Of a stretch of 64,000 nucleotides of DNA, positions 8,887 to 17,766 are shown piece after piece. The stretch's first letter is position 1, and every line of letters begins with the position of its first letter. A program made the position numbers and the translations under genes. The notes under the pieces were generated by a model. That model was not told the DNA's origin, searched no databases, and saw only the letters and a program-made list of their open reading frames with translations. Source of the stretch: Labilithrix sp. (lineage in GTDB: Bacteria > Myxococcota_A > Polyangia > Polyangiales > Polyangiaceae); contig JAHBWC010000018.1 in assembly GCA_019637225.1 (NCBI GenBank), positions 1-64,000 on the forward strand, written 5' to 3'.

Positions 8887-10290
8887 ATGGATCGCCGTGA
8901 TTTCGTCAAGCTAGCCGGGTTCGCCGGACTCTCGATGTTCTTCCCCACCGTCCTCGGGCGGGAGGCCCATGCCGACCCTGCGATCTGGGGAGGACCGTAC
9001 TTCCTCCACATGCACGCAGCGGGCGGCTGGGACCCCACGATGCTGTGCGACGCCAAGGTGACCGCGCCGGGCGTGACGCCGGCCTACGAGAACCGCCTCA
9101 TCACCGAGGTCGCCGACATCAACGGGATCGTCGTCCCGACGGCGACGGCGGCAGGGAAGTTCCTCCTCCGCAACAACAACAATCCCGTCGAGGACCCGCA
9201 GAACTTCTTCTCGACCGTCGGCAAGAGCGTCCTCGTCCTCAACGGCGTCGACACGCAGACGAACAACCACGACACCGGCGTCCAGGGCCTCGCGTGCGGG
9301 CACAACGACATCGAGCTGCCCGCGCTCGCCGCGCTCTTCGCCGGTAAGGTCGCCAAGCAAATCAACGTCCCGATGGCGTTCCTCGCGGGCGGTCAATACA
9401 ACCGCACCGGCGACGTCGTCGGCATCTCGCGCTTTCCCGGCGACAAGGTCGCGCTCCTCACGGACCCGTACAAGGCGGCGCCGCAGGACGAGCGCGCGCT
9501 CCTCTCCGAGGTCGCCGTGCGCCGCATCACGGAGCTCCGCGAGGAGCGGTTCTCACGGCTCGAGGCGCAGACGTCGCTGCCCCGCACGAAGCGGACGTTC
9601 AACGCGTTCCGCGAGGCGGCCAAGGGCGGCGCGTCCGTGAACCTCCTGAAGGCCGTGGCCGGCGCGCCCGATCCGTCGATCGACTCGCTCGCCAACGATC
9701 TGGCGCCCGACACGCGCGCCTACCTCACGGCGCCGGTCAACAACAACGGCGCGGCGCGCTTCATCGACATGGGCCGTCCGCTCGAGACGGTGCTCCGCTG
9801 CTTCCAGGCCGGCGTCTCCGCTTCGGCGACGTTCGCGCAGGGCGGCTTCGACACCCACGCGGATCACGACACGAGCCAGGCCAACGCGATGAGCACGTTC
9901 ATGGCGCGCCTCCGCTACGTGCTCCTCCGCGCGCAGCAGATGAACCTGCGCGACAAGCTCTACGTCATGGTCACGTCCGACTTCGGCCGGACGCCGCGCT
10001 ACAACACGGGCAACGGCAAGGACCACTGGAACGTCACGTCGGCGCTCCTCGTCGGGCCGGGGATCCGCGGCGGTCGGGCGATCGGAAAGACCGACGAGGG
10101 GCACAAGGCGCTGCGCGTCGCCCGCGGCAACGTGAGCCAGGTGCTCCCCGACAAGGACACGAACGGCGTGCGCATCCACCCGTCGCACCTGCACCGGGAG
10201 CTCCGTCGCGTGCTCGGCATCGATCAGACGCCGTTCATCGGTCAGTTCCCGCTGCCCGCGACGGACGAGCCGCTCCCGCTCCTCGCCTGA
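8887..10290 (+). CDS. Tat-exported DUF1501 protein (alkaline phosphatase/sulfatase-like fold)
   Basis: 467 aa. AGGAG at 8875-8879 sits 7 nt before the ATG. The N-terminus is a twin-arginine signal (MDRRDFVKLAGFAG, cleaved near AHA/DPA). The C-terminal half has the DUF1501 signature SDFGRTP...KDHWNVTSALLVGPG and a GGFDTHADHD motif, suggesting a metal site of the alkaline-phosphatase superfamily. The enzymatic activity of the family is not established. Export by Tat implies folding in the cytoplasm before secretion, and its partner is the haem lipoprotein immediately upstream. The stop lies inside a duplicated 21-bp element that leads into two hairpins. Confidence 0.82.
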   Translation: MDRRDFVKLAGFAGLSMFFPTVLGREAHADPAIWGGPYFLHMHAAGGWDPTMLCDAKVTAPGVTPAYENRLITEVADINGIVVPTATAAGKFLLRNNNNPVEDPQNFFSTVGKSVLVLNGVDTQTNNHDTGVQGLACGHNDIELPALAALFAGKVAKQINVPMAFLAGGQYNRTGDVVGISRFPGDKVALLTDPYKAAPQDERALLSEVAVRRITELREERFSRLEAQTSLPRTKRTFNAFREAAKGGASVNLLKAVAGAPDPSIDSLANDLAPDTRAYLTAPVNNNGAARFIDMGRPLETVLRCFQAGVSASATFAQGGFDTHADHDTSQANAMSTFMARLRYVLLRAQQMNLRDKLYVMVTSDFGRTPRYNTGNGKDHWNVTSALLVGPGIRGGRAIGKTDEGHKALRVARGNVSQVLPDKDTNGVRIHPSHLHRELRRVLGIDQTPFIGQFPLPATDEPLPLLA

Positions 10291-10300
10291 CGAGCGGCGG

Positions 10301-10324
10301 CGCCGGCGCGGGGTCGCGCCGGCG
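10301..10324. terminator. GC-rich hairpin, first copy
   Basis: Perfect inverted repeat CGCCGGCGCG / CGCGCCGGCG with a GGGT loop, 10 bp after the DUF1501 stop. It has no U-tract, so it would act as an intrinsic-like terminator or an mRNA-end stabiliser. It lies between two convergent genes and could serve both. Confidence 0.6.
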
Positions 10325-10366
10325 TGTCCGCTCCTCGCCTGACGAGCGCCGCCGCGACCTGACGAG

Positions 10367-10390
10367 CGCCGGCGCGAGGTCGCGCCGGCG
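10367..10390. terminator. GC-rich hairpin, second copy
   Basis: The same 10-bp arms as the hairpin at 10301-10324, here with an AGGT loop. It sits 12 bp from the stop of the convergent DHH phosphoesterase gene and is the likely terminator for that gene. Confidence 0.6.
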
Positions 10391-10402
10391 CGTCGTGGGC
10401 GG

Positions 10403-11338
10403 TCAGCCGTCCGCGTTGATCTTGGCGATCAGCTCCGCCAGGACGCCGGCGGCCTTGTCGTTGTCGATCTGGCAGGTGCCGGCGGCCTCGTGGCCGCCGC
10501 CGCCGTAGCCGAGCATCAGGTCGCCGACGTTCGTCTTCGAGCTCCGATCGAGGATGGATTTTCCGGTCGCGAAGACGGTGTTCTGCTTCTTGAGCCCCCA
10601 CATCGCGTGGATCGAGATGTTGCACTGGGGGAAGAGCGCGTAGATCGCGAACCGGTTGGTCGGCCAGATGGTCTCCTCGCCGCGGAGGTCGAGGACCACG
10701 AGATTGCCGTGCACGGTCGCGCAGCGCTCGATCTGCGCCTTCGCCTTCGGCTCGTGCTCGCGATAGAGCTCGACGCGCTCCTTCACGTCGGGGAGCTCGA
10801 GGATCTCGTCGACCGGCTTCGTGAGGCACGCGTCGATGAGGTCCATCATGAGCTGGTAGTTCGCGATGCGAAACTCGCGGAAGCGGCCGAGGCCCGTGCG
10901 CGGATCCATGAGGTAGTTGAGGAGCGTCCAGCCCTTCGGCTCGAGGATGTCGTCCTTCGAGTACTGAGCGGCGTCGGCCTTGTCGACGGCGAGCATCATG
11001 TCTTCGCGGATGCGCGGGAGCTTCGCGGCGCCGCCGAAATGGTCGTACACGACGCGCGCGGCGCTCATCGCCTTGGGGTCGATGATGTGGTTCGCCGGCT
11101 TGTCCTTGACGCGCGTCGTCTCGCTGAGGTGATGGTCGAACGCGAGGTGGACACCGGGCACGTACGGCACGTTGGTCGTGATGTCGCGGTCCGTGACCTC
11201 GACCTTGCCGTCCTGCATGTCCTTCGGGTGGACGAACTTGATCTCGTCGAGCATCCCGAGCTCCTTGAGGAGCACCGCGCAAACGAGCCCGTCGAAGTCG
11301 CTACGGGTGACGAGCCTGAACTTTCCGCTTTCCGCCAT
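10403..11338 (-). CDS. DHH/DHHA1 family phosphoesterase
   Basis: 311 aa from the ATG at 11338, which is preceded by GGGAGGT; an upstream in-frame ATG at 11356 has no such signal. Motif I is SDFDGLVCA near the N-terminus and the DHH motif is in AFDHHLSET. The C-terminal DHHA1 domain carries GGGGHEAAGTC, which binds nucleic-acid or phosphate substrates in this superfamily. Relatives include nanoRNases, pAp phosphatases, cyclic-dinucleotide phosphodiesterases and exopolyphosphatase-like proteins; the sequence alone does not separate these. It is predicted to be cytoplasmic and metal-dependent (Mn2+ is typical). It lies 49 bp downstream of the sugar-nucleotide epimerase gene and may be the last gene of that transcript. 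Confidence 0.82.
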   Translation of the reverse strand: MAESGKFRLVTRSDFDGLVCAVLLKELGMLDEIKFVHPKDMQDGKVEVTDRDITTNVPYVPGVHLAFDHHLSETTRVKDKPANHIIDPKAMSAARVVYDHFGGAAKLPRIREDMMLAVDKADAAQYSKDDILEPKGWTLLNYLMDPRTGLGRFREFRIANYQLMMDLIDACLTKPVDEILELPDVKERVELYREHEPKAKAQIERCATVHGNLVVLDLRGEETIWPTNRFAIYALFPQCNISIHAMWGLKKQNTVFATGKSILDRSSKTNVGDLMLGYGGGGHEAAGTCQIDNDKAAGVLAELIAKINADG

Positions 11339-11387
11339 CGTGACCTCCCTGGTCAACAGGCGAGCGTACGGAGGTCGGCGCCGCTTC

Positions 11388-12365
11388 TCAAGACGTGGCG
11401 GAGGCCGTCCGCTCGGACGCGAGCCAGCTCACGACGGTGGCGAGGCCCTCGTCGAGGGCGATCCGCGGCTGCCACCCGAGCTCGGAGCGCGCGCGGGAGA
11501 TGTCGGCGAACGTGGCCTCGACGTCGCCGAGCGGGACGGGGGCGCGCTCGACCTGGATCGGTCGGCCGGCGGCGCGGCCCATCGCGGTGACGAGCTCCGA
11601 GAGCGTGACCGGCGCGCCCGAGCCGAGGTTGTAGGCGCGGACGCCGGCCGGCGCGACGTCGGCCGCCGCGAGGATGCCCCGCACGATGTCGTCGACGTGC
11701 GTGAAGTCGCGGCGCATCGAGCCGTCGCCGAACACCGTGATGGGCCTGCCCGCCATCACGTCGCGCAGGAAGCTCGTGATCGCCATCTCGGGCCGCTGCC
11801 ACGGGCCGTAGACGGTGAAGAAGCGGAGCAGCGGGCATCGCATCTCCGGCGTCTTCCGGATCATCGCGCTCACGACGAGCTCGGCGGCGCGCTTGCTCGC
11901 CGCGTAGGGCGACTCCGGGACGATCGCCGGCGCGTCTTCGCCGGCGGGCAGGGGCGTCGCGTTCCCGTAGACCGACGAGCTCGACGCGAAGACGAACAGG
12001 GGGGTGCCCGCCCGCTGCGCGGCGTCGAGGAGCGTCGCGGTGCCCTCGATGTTCACCACGGAGTAGCGCGCGGGATCGGCGAACGACGGGCGCACGCCGG
12101 CGAGCCCGGCGAGGTGAATCACGCCGGTGGTGCCCGCCGTGAGCCGCGCGGCCGTCTCGCGGCTCGTGACGCAGCCCTCGACGACGTCGAGGCGTCCCGC
12201 GTGCTCGCGCGAGAGCACCTCGGCGTGCCGGCGCTTCAGCCGCGTCGGATAGGGCGCGTCGGAGAAGTCGTCGAGCACGGTGACGGAGTCGCCGCGCGCG
12301 AGCAGCGCGCGCGTCAGGTGATGGCCGATGAAGCCAACGCCGCCCGTGACCAGCCACCGTCGCAT
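11388..12365 (-). CDS. NAD-dependent epimerase, probably UDP-glucuronate 4-epimerase
   Basis: 325 aa extended SDR. It has the NAD motif GGVGFIG near residue 8, the SSSVYG block with a catalytic Ser, and the YAASK catalytic Tyr/Lys. The stretch FFTVYGPWQRPEMA followed by RRDFTHVDD is characteristic of UDP-glucuronate 4-epimerases (CapI/WbpP-like). Its immediate upstream neighbour (10-bp gap) is UDP-glucose 6-dehydrogenase. The pair would convert UDP-glucose to UDP-glucuronate and then UDP-galacturonate for capsule, O-antigen or exopolysaccharide. Substrate choice rests on motif resemblance and context. Confidence 0.82.
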   Translation of the reverse strand: MRRWLVTGGVGFIGHHLTRALLARGDSVTVLDDFSDAPYPTRLKRRHAEVLSREHAGRLDVVEGCVTSRETAARLTAGTTGVIHLAGLAGVRPSFADPARYSVVNIEGTATLLDAAQRAGTPLFVFASSSSVYGNATPLPAGEDAPAIVPESPYAASKRAAELVVSAMIRKTPEMRCPLLRFFTVYGPWQRPEMAITSFLRDVMAGRPITVFGDGSMRRDFTHVDDIVRGILAAADVAPAGVRAYNLGSGAPVTLSELVTAMGRAAGRPIQVERAPVPLGDVEATFADISRARSELGWQPRIALDEGLATVVSWLASERTASATS

Positions 12366-12375
12366 GACGACGACG

Positions 12376-13722
12376 CTACCGCTGCGAAGGCCGATCGGCC
12401 ACCCGGTTCAGGGCGACGCCGATCCCCTGGTAGCGGAGCCCGGCGCGGAGGACGTCGCTCGGCCGCCAGATGTTGCGCGCGTCCACGAGGAGCGGCGCGC
12501 CACCCGCGGCGGTCGGCACGAGGCGTCGCTTGATCTCGGCGAAGTTCGGCGCGCGGTAGCTGCGCCACTCGGTGAGCAGGACGAGCGCGTGCGCGCCGTC
12601 GAGCGCGTCGTAGTCGCGATCCTTCACCGTCACCTGCGCTCCGAAGAGCTTCGCGAAGTTCGGTCCGGCCTCGGGATCGTGGCACGAGACGGCCGCGCCC
12701 TTGTCGAGCAGGGCCTTCGTCAGCTTCACGGCGGGCGACTCGCGGATGTCGTCGGTCTCCGGCTTGAAGGCGAGGCCCCAGAGGGCGACCTTCTTGCCCA
12801 TGACGCCCTCGAGCGCCTTGTCGACGAGGTGCCCGAGGAACGCCGCCTGCTCCTCGTTCGCGCCGTGCGCGGCCTCGGCGATGCGCATCGGCACGCCGTG
12901 CTCGCGGCCGAGCGCCGAGAGCGCCTGGACGTCCTTCGGGAAGCAGGAGCCGCCGTAGCCGGGGCCGGCGTAGAGGAACTTCTTGCCGATGCGCGAGTCG
13001 GTGCCGACGCCGAGGCGGACCGAGTGGATGTCGGCCCCGGTGGCGTGGCAGAGGCGCGACAGCTCGTTCATGAACGAGATCCGGACGGCGAGCATCGTGT
13101 TCGACGCGTACTTGATGAGCTCGCTCGAGCGCGGATCGGTCACGACGAGGCGCTCGCCGGAGAGCTGCAGCGGCGCGTAGAGCTCGCGGAGCATCTGCCG
13201 CGCCTCGTCGCTGCGGGCGCCGACGACGACGCGATCGGGCTTGAAGAAGTCGTTGACCGCGTCGCCTTCCTTGAGAAACTCCGGGTTCGACACGACCTCG
13301 AGCGGCACGCGCGCGCCGGCGAGCCGCGCCTGGACGGCGTCGCAGGTGCCGACCGGCACGGTGCTCTTCACGACCACGATCGCCTGCTTCGACGCGACCT
13401 TCGCGATCGTGTCGGCGGCGGCCATGACCGCGGAGAGATCGGCGGCTCCGTCGGCGCCGGGCGGCGTGCCGACCGCGATGAAGTATGCGTCCGCCGCGTC
13501 GAAGGGAGCGGCGATCTCGCTCGCGAACTGGAGTCGGCCGCAGCGCTGGTTGCGGTGGATGAGGTCGCCGAGTCCCGGCTCGTAGATCGGGACGCGTCCG
13601 TCCGAGAGCTTCGCGATCTTGTCGGGATCGATGTCGAACACGAGGACGTCGTGTCCGAGGTCGGACAGACCGGTTCCGCTGACGAGGCCGACGTAGCCGG
13701 CTCCGAAGACGACGAGGCGCAT
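12376..13722 (-). CDS. ugd: UDP-glucose 6-dehydrogenase
   Basis: 448 aa, the usual length. An N-terminal Rossmann motif (VVFGAGYVGLVSG), the central YASNTMLAVRISFMNE helix and the catalytic-cysteine motif GGSCFPKD are all intact, as is the C-terminal UDP-binding domain (LALWGLAFKPETDDIRESPA region). It oxidises UDP-glucose to UDP-glucuronate with two NAD+. It is cytoplasmic and feeds the epimerase encoded 10 bp downstream. It starts 29 bp after the end of the gluconolactonase-like gene on the same strand, so it is likely part of a longer minus-strand transcript starting at the membrane glycosyltransferase. Confidence 0.93.
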   Translation of the reverse strand: MRLVVFGAGYVGLVSGTGLSDLGHDVLVFDIDPDKIAKLSDGRVPIYEPGLGDLIHRNQRCGRLQFASEIAAPFDAADAYFIAVGTPPGADGAADLSAVMAAADTIAKVASKQAIVVVKSTVPVGTCDAVQARLAGARVPLEVVSNPEFLKEGDAVNDFFKPDRVVVGARSDEARQMLRELYAPLQLSGERLVVTDPRSSELIKYASNTMLAVRISFMNELSRLCHATGADIHSVRLGVGTDSRIGKKFLYAGPGYGGSCFPKDVQALSALGREHGVPMRIAEAAHGANEEQAAFLGHLVDKALEGVMGKKVALWGLAFKPETDDIRESPAVKLTKALLDKGAAVSCHDPEAGPNFAKLFGAQVTVKDRDYDALDGAHALVLLTEWRSYRAPNFAEIKRRLVPTAAGGAPLLVDARNIWRPSDVLRAGLRYQGIGVALNRVADRPSQR

Positions 13723-13751
13723 TTCGGTGGTTCTCTAGTGAATCGCCGCGA

Positions 13752-14810
13752 TCAGGGCAAGCCGGGGACGTTCAGGCGGATCGAGTAGAGCCCCGTCTGC
13801 GGGTTCCGTCCGCCGTCGCCCGGGTCGGCGCCGTTCGCCGTGATGTAGAGCGTCCGCCGGTCGGCGTCGCCGAACGTGCAGTTCGTCGGCTTCACCGCGA
13901 CCGTCACCGTCCCGAGCTTGTTGCCGGTCCGGTCGAACACGTCGATCCCGGCGTCGTCGGCGACGTACAGGTTGCCGGCGTCGTCGACGGCCATCCCGTC
14001 GCCGCCGGGGACGTCCGCGAGCACGCTGAACGTGCCGGCGACGCCCGCGCCGTCGACCGGGGCCGAGAGGAGCTTGCCCGCGCCGTTGTCGACGACGTAG
14101 AGGGTGCCTTGATCGGGCGAGAGCGCGATGCCGTTCGGCTTGTCGAAGTCGTGCTCGACGCGCGAGAGCCCGCCGGCGGGGTCGATCCGGTAGACCGCCT
14201 CGTCGTCTTGCGTGTTCGGGTTGCCCGAGTAGTTCGGGTCGGTGAAGTAGACGTTGCCGTCCGCGCGCACGATGACGTCGTTCGGCGAGTTGAGCTGGGC
14301 GTCGTCGTAGCGCTCGGCGATGGGCGTCGTCGGCGCGCCTCTCGTCGCGTCGCTCCTCGTGACGCGCTTGGAGTTCCCTTCGCACGCGATGAGCCGCCCG
14401 AGCTGGTCGATCGCGAGCCCGTTCGCGCCGCCGCTGTTGTTGCGCCAGGGCGTGGTCCCGCCGTCGGGGAACACCTCGTGGATGACGTTCCCCGGGATGT
14501 CGGTGAACAGCAGTCGCCCGTCGATCCACACCGGGCCCTCGGTGAAGCGGAAGCGCCCCTTGATGAGGGTGGCCGCGCGCGTCGTTCCCTCGAGCGGATC
14601 GGGGTAGACGATCTCGCCGCCGTCGGGGAGCGTGTTGCCGCCCTCGCGGCCGGGGCCGGAGACGCTCCCGTCGATCGGGCAGTCCTGGTTGATGCAGCCG
14701 TTCGTGCGCGGCGGGGCGTCGGGCCCGGTCTCGCTGCACGCGAGGAAGATCGAGCACGGAGCGCCGACCGCGACGGCGGCGAGGATGAGTCGAAGGCGTA
14801 GTGTGGTCAT
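13752..14810 (-). CDS. SMP-30/gluconolactonase-like beta-propeller lipoprotein
   Basis: 352 aa from the ATG at 14810, which overlaps the stop of the upstream gene in an ATGA arrangement and follows AGGA; this start also places a hydrophobic signal and a cysteine (FLACSE) at the N-terminus. The six-bladed propeller shows TEGPVW (metal Glu), NSPNDV (metal Asn) and KPNGIALSPD...VVDNGA (Asp), the divalent-metal site of SMP-30/gluconolactonases. Lactonase activity on a sugar or aldono-lactone at the cell surface is inferred. The lipobox is slightly atypical (Phe at -3). Overlap with the glycosyltransferase gene implies translational coupling. Confidence 0.8.
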   Translation of the reverse strand: MTTLRLRLILAAVAVGAPCSIFLACSETGPDAPPRTNGCINQDCPIDGSVSGPGREGGNTLPDGGEIVYPDPLEGTTRAATLIKGRFRFTEGPVWIDGRLLFTDIPGNVIHEVFPDGGTTPWRNNSGGANGLAIDQLGRLIACEGNSKRVTRSDATRGAPTTPIAERYDDAQLNSPNDVIVRADGNVYFTDPNYSGNPNTQDDEAVYRIDPAGGLSRVEHDFDKPNGIALSPDQGTLYVVDNGAGKLLSAPVDGAGVAGTFSVLADVPGGDGMAVDDAGNLYVADDAGIDVFDRTGNKLGTVTVAVKPTNCTFGDADRRTLYITANGADPGDGGRNPQTGLYSIRLNVPGLP

Positions 14811-16477
14811 GATCCTGTCGCCTCCGCTCGGCGGAAGAGCCACCAGCCTCCGCGATGCTCTTCGAGCTCGAGGCGGTCGGGGGTGTGGGGCTCGGTCGCG
14901 TTCGGTCGTGTACGGATGAGCACGTAGTCCCAGTCCTCGAGGTGGTACGCCGGCCAGTCGATGACCTTGAGGTTACTCTCGCTGTAGGTGTGCGGCAGCC
15001 GCAAGGCGGGGTTCTCCGGGGTCGGGTAGAGCGCCGAGCCCTGGTGGAACCAGACGTCGCTCACGACGATCGGCCGCTCGACGAGCACGAGCTTGTCGTA
15101 GTGGATGAACGGGTGCGCGGTGAAGACGTCGCTGTTCGGATCGAGCGGCAGGTTCAGGAGGCGTGACTCGGCCGGAACGTGGGCGAGGACCTCTTTGTAC
15201 CCGCGCGCCTCGTCCTGGAAGCGGTACGACGCGACGAGCGCGAGGACGCTGATCGTCGCGGCGATCACGGGCGGGCCGTAGTGGAGGCCGAGCGTGAAGG
15301 GACGGGGCAGCGCGGCGCGGCGGATGCCGAGGAGCGCGAGGATCAGCGTGACCGGGACGAGGCGCCCGTCGACGAAGCCGAACCAGCCGACGGCGTGGGG
15401 GAGGGCGATGAACGCGAGGCCGATCGCCGCGGCGCATGCGTAGAGCGCGCGGCTGTGGCGGACGTCGGCCGGCGCGGCGGCGCCGCTGCCCGCGCGGCGC
15501 CCGAGCGACCGGACCGTGACGACGGCGCAGGCGACGGCGAACGCGAGGAGCAAGAAGCCGACGAAGAAATCGATCCCCGTGCGCGTCATCAGCGTCGGAC
15601 TGAGGAGCAGGCCGAGCTTGTCGGCGGGCCCCTGGAAGCGCGGGATCAGCTGGTGGGCGCGCGGCACCGAGCCCGGCGGCGTCGTCGCGGCACGCTCGAG
15701 CCACGCGACCCAACCGGCGAGCGCGAGGGCGGGGACGAGCGCGCGCAGGCGGAGGAGCCGCCGGAGCCGACGCCCCGTCACGACCGACGCGATGCCCGCG
15801 CAGAGGAGGAACAGGAGGAACGCGTGCCCGTGCGCGACGAACATCAGCGGCGCGAACGCGGCCACCACGAGCTCACGCCGGAGGAGCGAGCGCGCGTCGA
15901 CGGCGTCGTCCGCCGCGGCGAGCAGGTCGAGCCAGAGCGTGAGGCCGACCAGCATGACCGCGACGCCGAGCAGGTAGCTCGCGAAGCCGAGCAGCGTCAT
16001 GATGCCGAACGACAGCGCGACGCCGAGGAAGGCGAACGACGGCGACGTGTCGCCGTAGAGACGGCGCCGCGCGAAGAGCATCGCGAGCGGCGTCGCCACG
16101 ACGGGCAGCGTGCCGAGCGCGCGCACGGCGTCGACCGGGCCGATCACTCGGACGAACGCCTCGCCCAGGAAGCGGAACAGCGAGTAGGGCCCGATGTGCG
16201 GGGCGAGCACGTAGAAGCGCTGCTCGAACGCGGACGTCTCGAAGCGATGGCGCATCGCGATGAGCCCCGCGTGCGCGGGAAGATCCTGGAAGGGCAGCGC
16301 GTCGAACACCCAGAACACGCTCACGGCGACGAGCATCACGGCGCCGAGCCCGATCATCGCGAGCGGCCGCGAGCGATCCGCAGCGGCCGACGATCCCGCC
16401 ACCCGCGGCGCGAGGGCGGACGCGAGCGCAGGCGCGTCGAGCGCCGGGCCGGCCGGAGGCGTGACGTGGATCGTCAT
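14807..16477 (-). CDS. Multi-pass membrane protein, probable GT-C glycosyltransferase
   Basis: 556 aa with about 10-12 predicted transmembrane segments from residue 40 to 420 and a soluble C-terminal domain. After the first helix comes an acidic loop (LPFQDLPAHAG), the position of the catalytic Asp in GT-C enzymes that use polyprenyl-phosphate sugars. No named subfamily is recognised. It heads the run lipoprotein, ugd, epimerase, DHH on the minus strand and overlaps the next gene by 4 bp. A role in envelope glycan assembly follows from this context and is not proven by sequence. Confidence 0.65.
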   Translation of the reverse strand: MTIHVTPPAGPALDAPALASALAPRVAGSSAAADRSRPLAMIGLGAVMLVAVSVFWVFDALPFQDLPAHAGLIAMRHRFETSAFEQRFYVLAPHIGPYSLFRFLGEAFVRVIGPVDAVRALGTLPVVATPLAMLFARRRLYGDTSPSFAFLGVALSFGIMTLLGFASYLLGVAVMLVGLTLWLDLLAAADDAVDARSLLRRELVVAAFAPLMFVAHGHAFLLFLLCAGIASVVTGRRLRRLLRLRALVPALALAGWVAWLERAATTPPGSVPRAHQLIPRFQGPADKLGLLLSPTLMTRTGIDFFVGFLLLAFAVACAVVTVRSLGRRAGSGAAAPADVRHSRALYACAAAIGLAFIALPHAVGWFGFVDGRLVPVTLILALLGIRRAALPRPFTLGLHYGPPVIAATISVLALVASYRFQDEARGYKEVLAHVPAESRLLNLPLDPNSDVFTAHPFIHYDKLVLVERPIVVSDVWFHQGSALYPTPENPALRLPHTYSESNLKVIDWPAYHLEDWDYVLIRTRPNATEPHTPDRLELEEHRGGWWLFRRAEATGS

Positions 16478-16634
16478 CGGGAACGTCTCGCTACCGTTCG
16501 CTTATGACCCGTTCTCGACCCCGCCGCTAGTGTGCGCTCGATTCACAGCGCTTCCGGTCGATCCGGAGTTGAAGTGAACGTGTACATCATGGCTCTTATG
16601 CATTCGGAATTGAACGGAAAAGAGGTGCCACTCG

Positions 16635-17678
16635 TTACCTCGAAACCAGGCGCCCGTCGTCGGCGACGAGGACGCCGTCCACGTGGAGCGAGCTGGCCGC
16701 CTGGCACGCGGCGAAGCTCGTCCGTGCGGACCAGCCCGCGTCGGTGAGCTTCGACTGCGGATCGCCGATGACGAGGTGGAGCCCGGGCCGGTGCTGATCG
16801 ACGGCGACGGCGCCGATCGGCCGCGGCGCGCTCGGGTTCACGCCGAGGACGACGAGGCCGACGCGCTCCGAGTTGGGCGCCACCGCGAGCATCGCCTCGA
16901 CGTCGCGGACGAGCTCCGGGCTCCCCGCCGAGGTCACCCGCGTGACGCGGCCGTCCTCGATGTCGAAGAGGATCGGCTCGCGGAGGAGCCGCTCGCGTGC
17001 GCCGAAGAACTCGCCGAGGCTCGCGGTCGCCGCGAAGCGCCCGCGGATCGTCTCGGGCGAGACGCAGAGCGAGCCCGTCGGGAAGGTGACCGACTCGCCG
17101 GGCGCGACGCTCCCCGCGCGGATCACCCAGCGGCGCGCGCCGGGGTGGACGACGAGGTTCGTCCCCTCGGCGCTCGTGCACGTGATCTCGCGGCCGATCT
17201 CGAGGCGGTGGTAGAGCGCCTTGGCGGACTCGGCGATCGTGCGGTGGTCGACGCCGAGGCCCGCCGCGAACGCCGCGGGCGTGATGCCGGGCAGGTGCGC
17301 GTGGCGGATGCGGCACGCGCCGACGATGTGCTGCAGCTGCTCGCGCATCGAAGCCTCCGCGCGCGGGGCGGAGGCGACGAAGGCGCTCGCCTGCGCCGAG
17401 AGCATCGCGCGGCGCACGCCGTCCGGCAGGACCTTGTGCGGCCGCTCGCCGGAGTGGTTCGTCGAGTAGCTCTTCAGCTGGTCGAGACGGAGCGGCGCCA
17501 CCTCGGCGCCGGCGGCGCGGCCAGCGCGCTCGAGCGCGGCGACGATCGGCGTCGTGGGGTGATCGCCGACGACGACGAACCGCTCGCCCGCCGTGACGCG
17601 GAGCGCGGACGCCACGAGCACCTCCGCCGCCGTGGTGAGCTCCTCACCGTCGATGTCGATCATGACGGAACTACCCAT
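16635..17678 (-). CDS. M29 aminopeptidase-like protein with altered metal site
   Basis: 347 aa from the ATG at 17678; an ATG five codons later (17663) is equally possible, and neither has a strong Shine-Dalgarno. The fold signature of peptidase family M29 (AmpS/PepS) is seen in GTNLVVHPG, TFPTGSLCVSPE, VGLVVLGVNP, LHLVIGD and the C-terminal HVDGVLV. The usual M29 metal ligands are two Glu, two His and an Asp. Here the His of LHLVIG and the His/Asp of HVD are kept, but the Glu positions (normally PTxEV and ELGxGxNP) are Gly/Ser and Val. It may be a non-peptidase relative or an inactive homologue. It is cytoplasmic, monocistronic and divergent from the small membrane-protein gene. Confidence 0.65.
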   Translation of the reverse strand: MGSSVMIDIDGEELTTAAEVLVASALRVTAGERFVVVGDHPTTPIVAALERAGRAAGAEVAPLRLDQLKSYSTNHSGERPHKVLPDGVRRAMLSAQASAFVASAPRAEASMREQLQHIVGACRIRHAHLPGITPAAFAAGLGVDHRTIAESAKALYHRLEIGREITCTSAEGTNLVVHPGARRWVIRAGSVAPGESVTFPTGSLCVSPETIRGRFAATASLGEFFGARERLLREPILFDIEDGRVTRVTSAGSPELVRDVEAMLAVAPNSERVGLVVLGVNPSAPRPIGAVAVDQHRPGLHLVIGDPQSKLTDAGWSARTSFAACQAASSLHVDGVLVADDGRLVSR

Positions 17679-17766
17679 CTTAGCCGAAGCGCCCGAGGCC
17701 GGACGACAATCCCGCCGGCGCGCGTCGAAGTTGGCCGTCCCGCGGGGGGCGTGGCCCCATTCGAGC

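Larger units (their letters stand above)
10276..10390. repeat. Short tandem duplication around the end of the DUF1501 gene
   Basis: A 21-bp segment including the stop codon (10276-10296) recurs exactly at 10328-10348, and an 11-bp remnant recurs at 10358-10368. Each outer copy leads into an almost identical GC-rich hairpin (10301-10324 and 10367-10390). The arrangement looks like local duplication of a terminator-bearing gene end. Confidence 0.75.
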
